This document shows, in pieces, positions 1-12,800 of a stretch of 64,000 nt of DNA (positions within the stretch are counted from its first letter, which is position 1; each line of letters starts with the position of its first letter). A program made the position numbers and the translations under genes. The notes under the pieces are model-generated. The model made no database searches, had not been told where the DNA came from, and saw only the letters and a list, made by a program, of their open reading frames with translations. The DNA comes from Littorina saxatilis (Eukaryota > Mollusca > Gastropoda > Littorinimorpha > Littorinidae), in the NCBI RefSeq assembly GCF_037325665.1, contig NC_090251.1:16733551-16797550 (forward strand), given 5' to 3'.

Positions 1-418
1 TTCCTTTGTGTCTTTTTTTTTATTTTTTTATCTAACAACACTTCTTCATCAGCATTTGTGAAGTGCATCTCCCACGTACACTTGTGTTTGCATGATGGCC
101 GTTTTCCCCCCACCATTTATTCAGTCATGCTCTGATTTCAGGGCTTTATAAACTCGAATTCCATGACTTGATCATTCGGACCAATGTATTGGCAGTTTTC
201 TATTCAAAGTCCGATCAAATGACAAGTGTCCTTTAGGTTTCTTTTCAGTTCCAATTACATGACTCACTTATTTCGGATTTCAACTTCATGAGTGTGTTTT
301 TACCCCCAAAGAAATTACACTCACATTACGCTATCATGGTTTGGAATGAGGCAGTAACAGTTTGTTCCTCTTGATTACACATGCTCTGTCTAAATTAGTC
401 GTCCTTTCCATTGGTACA
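1..418. other. No recognised feature
   Basis: AT-rich sequence downstream of SMYD4. A minus-strand AATAAA at 120-115 could end a long SMYD4 3' UTR. Nothing else seen. Confidence 0.4.
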
Positions 419-420
419 TA

Positions 421-1134
421 CCGTATTTGACGGACTACAAGCTGCGACTTTTTTTCAAAAAAAATCGCATTGCGGCTTATAAAAAGATGCGGCTAAAACA
501 TTACCTAAACTTGAATAGCATTCACCTAATGGAAGTCGCCGCGGATTTTCATTTAGCTCGATTAGCGATTACCGGTACTAATCTACTTTATTACCTCTCT
601 ACTCAAGACTCGGCGCTTTTCTCTTTCTTTCGCGAATCTTCGTTTGTCAACAAGTCGTCGTGACAAGATAGCGTACAGAGAAACACCGGATGTATCAGGA
701 TCTCGCGCGCGCGAGATTTCGTTTTTTTGTGTCTCGCGATAGTTGGAGGAGCGAGAGCCGCCATGTTGTGTTTTCGTCTGCTCGAAATGTGCGCAAAAGT
801 CGTAAATCATCCCAAAAAAGCTTATTCCGGGCGGGACTACATGTGTGTGTTGGTTACAAATTGTGTGTGTGTGTGTGTGTGTGTGTGTGATATTTTTCTT
901 CAAACTTTTTCACTTTTCTTCTTTGTTTTACTTGTTTATTCTCGGAGCCGATTTCGCCAAATACCGTACTTTCGTTTGCCTGGTTGTTTTGATTGATTGA
1001 CACGATCTGATTATATTTTTTTCGACGGCGGCTAATATAGTGACGCGGCCTATACGTGGCTCGTCCCAATTTCTTTGTTAAAAGTCAGGGGTGCGGCTTA
1101 TAAAACGGTGCGTCTTGTAATCCGTCAAATACGG
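421..1134. mobile_element. TA-flanked inverted-repeat element, CCGTATTTGACGGA ends
   Basis: TA copies at 419-420 and 1135-1136 bound exact 14-bp ends. Subterminal GCGGCTTATAAA-type words recur on both sides. The interior (about 485-955) is shared with the different element at 2209-3112. No transposase is present. It lies downstream of SMYD4. Confidence 0.7.
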
Positions 1135-1270
1135 TAGTGTGTGTGCGAGTGTATGGTCCCGTGTGTGATGTGAGCATACACCCTTTTAAAAGCCGAAGTA
1201 CAATCATTACTTAATCTTCCAATCAAAATGTTCAAGCCAAATCAACACAATGCCCTTCTTGAAAAGTTTA

Positions 1271-1539
1271 CTAGAGCTCTTCCTCAGCAATAATTTTGGT
1301 CAAAGCAGTTTTCAGACACAAGAGTTCTTGCACCCAGTCATCAGAATGGCAGTACAGTTTCTCTGCCAAGTCAAGGGCCCTTGAGGCAGACTTCAGAGCG
1401 TCTGTAGGCCTCCCTGCGTGAATCTGGACCTCCGCCATTTTGTGCAGTTCCCTGGCCGTTTCAATTCCGTCGGGGCCAAAGATGGCTTCCGTGACAGCCA
1501 GACTGTGCTTGAGATGCTCTGAGGCTTCTGGGTAACAAC
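1271..1539 (-). CDS. SMYD4: SMYD4 exon 17 (C-terminal TPRs and stop)
   Basis: Encodes 88 residues ending KIIAEEEL and TAG. It aligns by eye with the human C-terminus (NLAxIFFNG..., WDDEIQELQKMKSCL against DDWVQELLCLKTAL). No unambiguous AATAAA lies close downstream. One minus-strand AATAAA is at 120-115, beyond a transposon, so the 3' end is undetermined. Confidence 0.9.
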
Positions 1540-4500
1540 CTGGAGAACAAAACGAAGAAATTTAATTACAAAATAGTGGAACTTCCCTTTAAAAATGCAC
1601 ACAGCTTTTCAGGATAAAGACAAAACCAATTATTTTTATTATGAAATAGTGTTCATTTTTGTTCCTGTTATGGATAGAAAGATAAAAGAATGTTATATCA
1701 TGCATTGTCAATAGATGATTTTCGGAAATAACTGTCGGGTTTGTGGAGGGGCCAATCATTAGCGAGGGGTGTGTGTGAAACATGTGGACAGGGAGCATAT
1801 GACCAGAAGAAGAAGACGATTCAACTACAGGTCTATCATGCTACACATAATGTCAATGTTCTGAAAATCTATCCCCCACCCACACCCCCCCTCCTCCCCC
1901 TCCCCCTCCCCCCCCCCCTCCCCCTCCCCCTCCTCACCTGTGGTGGCCAGACACTGGGCAATGGCGTCATGGGTCTGACCCAGGTCATGGTTGTGAGCGG
2001 ACATGGCTTTGGAACGAACCTTCAGGCACGATTTGAACCTGGCCAGAGCCTCTGGAACCACAATGAAAATGTGCTGAATACAGTACAATGATACTTTTAC
2101 TGTTTTTTTAACATTTCATTTATGGCTCGGTCAAAAGCGTGCTTCTTAATCCAGCTTACACCTCGTTTTACAAGCATGCTTTTTAATAGACGATGTTGGA
2201 AATAACTACAGTCGAACCCACCTAAAACGAACACGCTAGTTACGAATTTTGACTTATAACGTATTAGTTTTAAGTTCCCAACTGAATACCTCTTTCTTCA
2301 TGCTTAAAAAAAATGCTTGAAACGAATTCTTTGTAACGAATTTATGCTTATAACGAGCACTTTTTGGATTCCCAAGCATGCATAATGTCTGTAATTTACT
2401 CACGCTTATGACGAAATCTTTAAAACTCGTCCCGAGATCGACATATCATGGGAATTTGAGAAGTTTGAATGTGTCAAAGTCGCCGGAATGCAAGTATTCC
2501 GCCATGTTTATTTGGTGTCCAAGGGAGGTCACCGAGAATAAACAAGTGAAACAAAGAAGAAAAGTGAAAAAGTTTGAAGAAAAATATCACACACACACAC
2601 ACACACACACAATTTGTAACCAACACACACATGTAGTCCCGGAATAAGCTTTTTTGGGACGATTTACGATTTTTGCGCACATTTCGAGCAGACGAAAACA
2701 CAACATGGCGGCTCTCGCTCCTCCAACTATCGCAAGACACAAAAAAAATGAAATCTCGCGCGTGCGAGATCCTGATACATCCGGTGTTTCTCTGTACGCT
2801 ATCTTGTCACAACGACTTGTTGACAAACGAAGATTCGCGAATCAAAGATAAAAGCGCCGAATCTTGAGTAGAGAGCCAATAAAGCACCGGTAATCGCTAA
2901 TCGAGCGAAGTGAAAATCCGCGGCGACTTCCATTAGGTGAATGCTATTCAAGTTTAGGTAATGTTTTAGCCGCATCTTGGCAGAGAACAAGAAGAAACGA
3001 GCGATCTCTCTCAGAAATTTTACACGACGTCGACGAATTTCTTAATACAAATTTCGGTTAAGACAAACTTATTTCCCGATCCCCAGTAATTCGTCTTAAG
3101 CGAGTTCGACTGTATGTGGGGTTTGTAAGGGTTGTGAAAAATGTGAATAATCTCGCTTTTCTTGAGGTAAACTTTCCCATGTGAAATTATAGGCCAGTGA
3201 CTAGCGAGGGATGTGTCTGCAACACGTGAAATTATAGGCCAGTCACTAGCGAGGGGTGTGTCTGCAACACGTGAAATTATAGGCCAGTCACTAGCGAGGG
3301 GTGTGTCTGCAACACGTGAAATTATAGGCCAGTCACTAGCGAGGGGCGTGTCTGCAACACGTGAAATTATAGGCCAGTCACTAGCGAGGGGTGTGTCTGC
3401 AACACGTGAAATTATAGGCCAGTCACTAGCGAGGGGCGTGTCTGAAACATGTGAAATTATAGGCCAGTGACTAGCGAGGGATGTGTCTGCAACACGTGAA
3501 ATTATAGGCCAGTCACTAGCGAGGGGTGTGTCTGCAACACGTGAAATTATAGGCCAGTCACTAGCGAGGGGTGTGTCTGAAACATGTGAAATTATAGGCC
3601 AGTCACTAGCGAGGGGTGTGTCTGCAACACGTGAAATTATAGGCCAGTCACTAGCGAGGGGCGTGTCTAAAACACGTGACATGATAGGCCAGTCACTAGC
3701 GAGGGGTGTGTCTGAAACACGTGACATTATAGGTCAGTCACTAGCGAGGGGTGTGTCCGAAGCACGTGGGCTAGTGACTAGCGAGGGGTGTGTCTGAAGC
3801 ACGTGGGCCAGTGACTAGCGAGGGGTGTGTCTGAAACATGTGAAATTATAGGCCAGTCACTAGCGAGGGGTGTGTCTGAAACATGTGAAATTATAGGCCA
3901 GTCACTAGCGAGGGGTGTGTCTGCAACACGTGAAATTATAGGCCAGTCACTAGCGAGGGGCGTGTCTGAAACATGTGGACAAGGACCACGTGTGGAAAGT
4001 TAGCACAAAGCAAAGCAAGAGTATTCACTCTAGCATTACCCATACAAACCCGACAGGGTTATTTCCGGAATTTGTCTGCTGTAGAATTTCACTGGAATCA
4101 GACCCCAATAGAATGTTTAGACTTGAGAAATGACCGCTATGTCATAGAAAAAGAACCATTCATATCGGACGTAAAAGCGTTTTCACAGTATTTCACATCA
4201 CTTTTGATGAAAGTACATGACCAATCTACACATGATGACAATAACTTGATTCCTCCTACACACAAATTTTACACAAAGTGTTAACATTAGATGCATAACA
4301 ACAGCATTTGACTTTCTTTTCTTTTTTTTTAAACAACTTAAAAGAACGTACTCTTGTGTTGTCCATTCGAGAGAAGTGTGACTCCTTCGTTGAATTCTGT
4401 GTCTGCCGTCTGAAGCTGTGACAAGATGGCTGCCATGTCAACGGTCACATGACAGGATGGGCAGACCAGCTCTTGTTGACTGACAGGGAATGCTTTGCCA

Positions 4501-6795
4501 CACTTTGGACACTTCAGACCCTACAAGGGAAATAATACATATTTCTTTTCGGTTGTAACATTTATCAAAAACATGCAGTTGTATTTAGGCGGATTCTGCC
4601 GCATACACAGATCCATATTTTTATACAAAAGACTTTTAAGACAGTTTTTTTCTTTTCAATGTTCGCCACAGAGCCTCTGAAAATTTGCCTTGATTCTAAG
4701 GCCTTATCAACAGATCGTCTGAGGAAATAAAAAGTCTTAAAAGACTACCAAAATCTGAGAAGTTCAGGTGTTTCAAGGAGGGTTCAACTGAACTCCTTTT
4801 ACAGATCATCTTTCCAGTAAATTATCTGTTTTTCCACTTACCAACCATGGACAGACAGACATCTTACCTTCATGATACTCCCATCACCAACTTCATCACA
4901 GGTACAGGCTTGGCACTGGCAGTCAAAGAAGTACTGTGATTTGAGCTGTGACAGGCGTTCCTGTCTCTTCATACGTTTGCAATGAGGCCCTGTATGTACA
5001 CACAACAATTCCAGATGCTCAGGGGATTAGATATGATGATAAGTGTTCTTTAACCCCTTCACTGCCCACCCCGTATGTAATACGTGGTCATTTTCGGTTT
5101 GTCCTACGCCCATAACCTATCTCATACGTGGGATTTGTGTCAACAACATTTCAGGACATTTCTGAAAACTAAATGGGAGGTAACCACTGTCCAAGTACTT
5201 GTAGGGGTTCTAAACACAGTTCTTTCCCATAGACCGTTCGGATAATGCTGTTATACTGTGGCAGTGAAGGGGTTAATGGGGTGGGTTTTTTTGGTTTTTT
5301 TACCAAACAGTGGAACCATTAGGGGCTTTGGATTTGATTGCAAAAACTCTGTTTTTTCATTTGCGAAAAAATTTGAAAATGTCCAGTATTACCCGAGGGT
5401 AGCCACCCAAAGTAGTAGCTATAGACAGGCAAGGATGTCGTAAGGCATCGGACATCGGACACAGACCGATTAAGAGGCTCAAATGTCCGATTCACATAGC
5501 CGCATGGCGGTCAAATGTGCCATCCTTTTAAACAGAGCGCGGTCATTTTGTGATAAGAAATCCATTCCTTAGGACAGCGTGATATTCGTTAATTTTCCTT
5601 GATCATTATCAAACAAGCAAAAACTAAACGAAAACATACTGCATGACTTTATTGAAGAAATTAGACAGACAGAAACTGAAACACAGAGCTTTACCATAAC
5701 AGTTGAAGATTTCACCTCCGCAGGGCACGTCTTTCACACTCTTCACAATCAGTACATCTTTTTGGAAGCTGCAGTCATAAACAAAAATAGTGAGCAAGAC
5801 ATTACTCACCATAGTGAAAAGAGTAATAAGGATTGCATAAGCAACTGGTCACTGCTTTGCCATATGCAGCAAGTGCAAACACTAGCTCAATACCCCTAAT
5901 GTAAGACCCCTCCGAACAAAGGACACCTCCTGTAAATGGACACCTTCTGGAATGAGGTGCAGGACAAAGTTACCAACTGGGTGGGAGCCAGCTGCAGGGT
6001 CGGATTGGATCAAATCACAAACCTCAGTTTCAACAAATTCGACCCCGTCACTGGCTCCCAAGTCACTGGCTCCCAATCAGTTGGTAACTTCCTCCTGCAC
6101 CTAAGTCCTGTTGTCCCTTTGTACTTATCATGAAAGGTTACCCTGCAATACAGGGTCACTTTTGGCTGGATCAAAGGGTGACCTTTCATCGCAGGTACCA
6201 CTGTAAAATGTACATGTTCTAAAACCAGTTGCTTTTAACCAAAAGATTCACTGACACTGTAACCTATCCTTCCATGCAGGCACTCACCTGGAGATGATGG
6301 TGGGGTCGCAGGAATGGTTCATCAGGCTAGCTGTGGGGTAGATCGCCGTAGCAACGCGGACTTGACTCTGCGTTTCCACCAGGTGCTCCTGGCTGACCTG
6401 TGTAGCTTGCAGCGCAGTGATGGCATGAGCGTTACACACCAGCTGCTGAACGTGTCGTAACAACACACCGCCTACAGTGAACACCTGCTGCATGTCGAGG
6501 CTTGGTGTGTCTTTTGCAGATTGCCTGTGGATGGGTTCACCTCGTAGATACATTTTAAGGTTTGTGTCTCTAGAAATTGAGTCGGTAGGATTGCCACTCC
6601 GAGAAGACTCAAACCATCCTGAATGAATGAGAACCCCCAGCAGTATGCTTGCGGTCTGTTGACAAGGGGAAACAGGACTCAAAATGTCAAACAAAAGCCA
6701 AAGATAACTTCCAAATGTGTGCATGACTTAAAAAAAGATGAAAGATAGACCAAGGACAAAATATGCATGTGCCCAACCTCACGCACAAATTACAG

Positions 6796-6835
<40 letters not shown>

Positions 6836-9800
6836 TCACCAGTGAATACTGAAAGAGATCATCAGTTGTCATGTCCGCAGTGTGGGTCATCAGGTCATAC
6901 ACTGACAGGTAGTTTCGTTCATAGCGTCCCTCCTTGGTCACACCTGGGATAGCGTTTTGTGCACCTGTCCTGTCTTTCTCCTTCAGAAAATCTGTCACAG
7001 CCAGAGATCAGATGTCATCGAGGATCAGCATATTTCTCTGCATGTGTTTTCATTTTTTATCTGAACTTGTGTGTGTGCATGGGTGTGATTTACAAGTCTT
7101 GATCTGTCTGCCTGCTGTACATTGGTGTGTGTGTTAGTGTGGGTGTGTGGGTGTAAGTGTGTGTGTGGGTGTAAGTGTGTGTGTTTGTGTAAGTGTGTGT
7201 GTGTATGAATGTTTGTGTGTAAGTCCCGGACAGTCCGTCAGTCTGTTGTACACAAATGACTGTGTGCATGTGTATGTGTGTATGTGCTTGTGTATGTGTC
7301 GATATTTCACACAGTTTCTGCGTGTAAGTGTGCTTGAAAGCAATACCTCCGTGTCTGAACACATATTATAGTCTTGTCTGCATCTTTCTGTGTGAGCGTA
7401 AGATTTACTTGTGCGCACAAATGTTAGCCCTCGATTACATATAGTAAAACTTTGTTTGCACATACCATGCAGATAGCAATCAAAATGTTCTTCATACCCA
7501 CAAGAAACGGTAGACCAGCATTCAAAACAACACGCAGCGATAGGTGAGCTATTCCTACCTGTGGAATGAATGAAATTAAACAAAATGAGGATAATAGATG
7601 CAATCCTTTCTCAAAATTGTAAGGACTGGTTTAAATGTATACCCATTACATGTCATTCATATGAGGTTACAATAGAAATTAAATACTTTTTTACTCTTTT
7701 GCGTCCTTATATTAGGACTTTGTCCTCTGTTTCAGACATCAAAATGTTCAAAATAAAAAAAACCAATAGACTGCCAACTTTCCGAAATTCAGAATCAATA
7801 AAAAAGAATAGTATGTTATTGTTACGTTTAATTTGTGACAAAACAAAATGTTACAATCACTGTACTATATCATCAAAGTCATCAAAATACCAGTTTAAAC
7901 TAAAGAAAAGTTTGAAGGAAAGAAAGAATTAATGAAATGGAGAAAGGACAAAGAAAGGAAAGCTGAACAATAGAAAGTAGGGAGAAAAATAAAACAAACA
8001 CAAACACAAAAATCATGACAAAATAAATAAGACTTACAGAGTGTAGCAGATCCATGTAGAGACATTCCACCTGGTGATAGGACTCCCATGATGCACCTCT
8101 ACAATCTTCGTCACAGTACAGCACACCGCTACACTGCTTGCATCTGATGACATATGTAGCATACACACAAATAAATACAGCACACCCACAACATTCAAAA
8201 TTACTGTAAAGTGAAACCCCCCCTTTTAAGATCCACCACCCCACCCCACCCCCCCCCCCCCTCTCCCCCCCCTTACTCCCTAATTTTTAAGACCCTGCAT
8301 TCTTACATTTTCTGTTCACAACCTCTGTAAATTTAATGAGAACATGTAAAAACAAAAACAAAGATGGGGCAACAGCTAGTATGTGGCATAATGTTGGGGC
8401 ACCAGCGAGTACAGTAGATCCCCCCTTGTAAGACGCCCGATTTAAGACTCCCTCCCTTTTAAGACTCCCTCCCTTTTTTTTAAGACTCCCTCCCTTTTTT
8501 GTTTTTTTAAACTCCCTCCCTTTTAAGACTCCCTCCCTTTTAAGACTCCCTCCCTTTTAAGACTCCCTCCCTTTTAAGACTCCCTCTCTTTTAAGACTCC
8601 CTCCCTTTTAAGACTCCCTCCCTTTTAAGACTCCCTCCCTTTTTTTAAGACTCCCTCCCTCCCTTTTAAGACTCCCTCCCTTTTAAGACTCCCTCCCGTT
8701 TAAGACTCCCTCCCTTTTAAGACCTTGTTTTCTCAGATATGGTCATGTTAACAACCTGTGTAAATGTACCCCCCATTTTAAGACTCCCTCCGTTTTAAGA
8801 TCCCATTTTCTTCGATTTAGGGAGGTCTTAAAAGGGGGGTACCACTGTATTTAATTTAGGATAGACATCTGTCTAATTTAGACAAGTGTGATTAGAAAGT
8901 ACTTCAAACAGCCATGTACCCAATCGGATTGCCTGGCAGAAGTCCAAAGCAGTGCAGGCAGTGTGTTGTGTAGTGTGGCGGCAACAGAACGCCGGCAAAA
9001 GGTCGCTCCACAATCAGCGTGTCTCCTGCCTTGATGGACTGTCTGGCCTGCAACCACGATATGCCATGTTTGGAAATAACTCTGTCAGGTTTATATGGGT
9101 TGTGATAGAGTGAATACACTTGCTTTTACTGAGTCAAACTTTCCCACTTGACATTATATATATAGGCCAGTCACAAGCAACAGGTTTGTCTGAAAGATGT
9201 GGACACGGAGCATGTGTAGAAAGTTTGCCTCACTAAAGCAAGAGTATTCACTCTTTCACAACCAATACAAGCCCGACAGAGTGATTTCCAGAGTTCGTCT
9301 ATTGCACCTTCTCAGATCTGATACAGAGGAACTAAGAATAACAAAAAGTTAATTATTGGACCATTTAATTGCATGTCAAGACAAAACTGGTACTTCTGAC
9401 TAGTGGTCTTTAGTTAAAAATTTGACATACATACACATGATAATGAAACAATCAAAAGAAACAGAAGAATTTAGCATTTAGCATAATTGAAGCCCTATGA
9501 TGATACTATGTCACTTCACTCTATCGGACTTCAGTGAGGCTTTGGTTTGGGCGTCAATCCATGATAATAACCTCAAAGTTTCGAACGGAAGCCCATCAAT
9601 GTGGAAGTGATACTAGTCGAACTTGCCCTGGCGACCACAAAGGCACAATAATGACCACCTGCCCACAATGACCACCCCAGAGTTATTTTCTACAACAATC
9701 ACCTTTCCACAGCAACCACCTATCTATACCAATCACAACCTTTTTAAAACTTCAACAACAAAAACAAAGACTGAATGAAAGCAAAAATATTCCCTTGCCT

Positions 9801-12800
9801 GAAGAAATCTGCCCTGTGATGGTGATGTTTTCATTTCAACAGCAGAGGAAGCTTGAACAAGGACATCGTTGATGCCAAACGACACCACTGGCTTGGCAGG
9901 TGATTTCTTGATGTCTGAGGTCGGTCCAGTGACTTTTAAACTTTTTGTCCTGCAGCAGAAAAACCACAGTTTCAATTATGGTGTTTGTCATTCAGGCAAA
10001 GACAATGCATTATGGTATTCACACACATAAGTCGCAAAGTGACATCAAAAACCACAAGGTTCATTGCTCAAGTTAACTATTATCATTATTAGAATTATTG
10101 TCAAAGAACAGCTCAAGAATATCAAAACAACTAATGCAGTAGCATGAAAGTTTACAAAAGCATCATTTTCCACATGAAGAGAAAAACTTAATACCAAAAC
10201 AAATACAAACTTTAAAAAAATCTCAAGTTTAAAGGGTAAAAAAAGGATGCATGACAAAAAAATCAAGAATAGACTAGTTTACAAAACAAAAATGCCTGTC
10301 AAAAGTTCGAGCTGCAGATCAATACACTCACAAATCAAACAACAGGAAAAACAACCTGAACTAGGAAGTTGACTGAATTCTGATTACATACAGCAATAAA
10401 AGCAAACCTAACTCACACTGACTGTATTTCAGCACTAATTTTCTCGACTTCCTTTGAGAGGTGGTCTGAAAAAAGATGTAAAGAATAAGCATTAGTATAC
10501 ATATGCTATCTTAACTCGAAATGAAAAACAAGAAAAACAAAAGAATCAACAACAGAAAACAAACTTGGGAAATGTTTTCACCCTTTGCTTGTTCATTTCA
10601 ATGCATGAGTCAGGAAATGCAAAAAAACACAGCTGCATACAGTATTGGCGTTAACCGGTAATTATCGGTATTTTACCAGTTGAAATGAGAAAATACCAGA
10701 ACAAAAATGGCTGCCGGTATGACCTACCGGTTGATTTTTGAACTACTGGTTTTTATTGCCGGTAAAACAACAAAACCATTCAGTAGTCTGAGTTGGACTC
10801 TTACTGGTTCCAATGACCAGCCTACCGTTTTTTTCAGGACTGTTAATTTGCATCATTAAAGTTTGCGTACCAGTTTGAAAAAATACTAGCGCCATCACTG
10901 TGAATATTCTGGTACACGCTAACTAAAATAATAAATAGTTCGGATGCCTGCTTCAGTTACAAAGCCTGCCAAATGGTTGTGTGACGTGTCTAGTGTGTTG
11001 GCGAAGTGTCTTGTGCTTGTCACTTCTCGCTTTCAGCCCTCACCGCTGGCTAGCACCGTCTGTCCTTTTTAGGACAATGCGAAAAGAGAGCAGAATGCGT
11101 CAGTCTCTCCTGCCAGTACAATAACCTCTCCACAACAAGCCCTATGTAGTGCCTCCATCGCGGCGACAGGCGTAAACTGGGTACCGCAAGGCCCCAGGCT
11201 AGACTACAAGGACTCGGAGGAGGTTGGCCCCTAGACGTGCGGCATGCGGGCCCACCGGTGTGTGGAAACGCCCAGGTGCCCACGAACCAACCTCCAGCTA
11301 TGGGTCAAATAGCCGGGCAGGATAGGCTCGTCAACCCTGGCAGGCAGCTATCCTAAGAGAAGACCACTCTGAATTCAAAACGAGGGTAGAGGAGGCTCAT
11401 CATCCATGGAAGGAAACTCGTCTAGGAGAAGGAAAACTCCGAAATGAAACCCTCGAAGACGGAACGGCACTGGCCTTTTTTAGGCGGGGAGCAGACCGGG
11501 TGCCTACGCTATCCCCCCCCCCCCCCCCCCCCCCAGTTACAAAGTTTAAATAAGATATTTTAGAACAAATCACCTACTGCTGACAGGCGCAATGGCGAAA
11601 TTACTACATTTAGTCAAGCTGTGGAACTCACAGAATGAAACTGAACGCACTGCATTTTTTTCACAATGACCGTAGTCCGCCGCTAGTGCAAAAGGCAGTG
11701 AAAGTGATGAACCTGTTTAGCGCGGTAGCGGTTGCGCTGTGCTGCATAGCACGCTTTACTGTACCTCTCTTTGTTTTAACTTTCTGAGCGTGTTTTTAAT
11801 CCAAACATATCATATCTATATGTTTTTGGAATCAGGAACCAACAAGAAATAAGATGAAATTCTTTTTAAAACGATTTCGGAAATTTAATTTTAATCATAA
11901 TTTTTATATTTTTAATTTTCAGAGCTTGTTTTTAATCCGAATATAACATATTTATATGTTTTTGGAATCAGAACATGATGAAGAATAAAATAAAAGTAAT
12001 TTTGGATCGTTTTATAAAAAAATAATTTTATTTACAATTTTCAGATTTTTAATGACCAAAGTCATCAATTAATTTTAAGGCCTCCATGCTGAAATGAAAT
12101 ACCGAAGTCCGGCCTTCGTCGAAGATTGCTTGGCCAAAATTTCAATCAATTTGATTGAAAAATGAAGGTGTGACAGTGCCGCCTCAACTTTTACAAAAAG
12201 CCGGATATGACATCATAAAAGACATTTATCGAAAAAATGAAAAAAACGTCTGGGGATATCATACCCAGGAACTCTCATGTAAAATTTCATAAAGATCGGT
12301 CCAGTAGTTTACTCTGAATCGCTCTACACACAGACACACACACACACAAACACCACGACCCTCGTCTCGATTCCCCCTCTATGTTAAAACATTTAGTCAA
12401 AACTTGACCAAATGTAAAAAGACATAGGACTCCAATGTGGAAGGCTGAGTGTTGGAAAATCAGGCCTTAACCCCTTTCATGTGTACACGCATACACAGGA
12501 CTGACCAAGTACACACGGAAAACATTGAGTTTGGTTGGTAATAGAAACACCAAAATACCAAGCACACATCCCCCCAAAATGGAGTATGGCTACCGTTATG
12601 GTGAGGAAATCACGGTCATGCATGAAAAACCCTACTCATGCAAACAAATGAGTGGGTGGCCGAGTGGTAACGCACTTGTGCTCGGAAGCGAGAGGTTGCG
12701 AGTTCGACCCTGGGTCAGGGCGTTAGCAATTTATTCCCCCCTTTCCTAACCTAGGTGGTGGGTTCAAGTGCTAGTCTTTCAGATGAGACGAAAAACCAAG

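Larger units (their letters stand above)
2187..4077. mobile_element. MITE split by a second element and expanded by a minisatellite
   Basis: Outer ends AGACGATGTTGGAAATAAC and GTTATTTCCGGAATTTGTCT are inverted. Further inward the inverted arms continue (GTTTGTAAGGGTTGTGAA against CCATACAAACCC). Shorter relatives at 1706-1801, 9060-9297, 14070-14280 and 15366-15570 define the family. This copy holds a MITE at 2209-3112 and the 45-bp minisatellite. Confidence 0.65.

Noticed and set aside
3020-3797. Long reading frames of a repeated 15-residue peptide
   Set aside because: They arise because the 45-bp minisatellite unit is a multiple of three and lacks stops; both strands are open and the region is an intron of SMYD4.
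12652-12725. Functional tRNA gene
   Set aside because: A and B boxes are present, but the sequence continues into a SINE body found three times, and the cloverleaf is not well kept.
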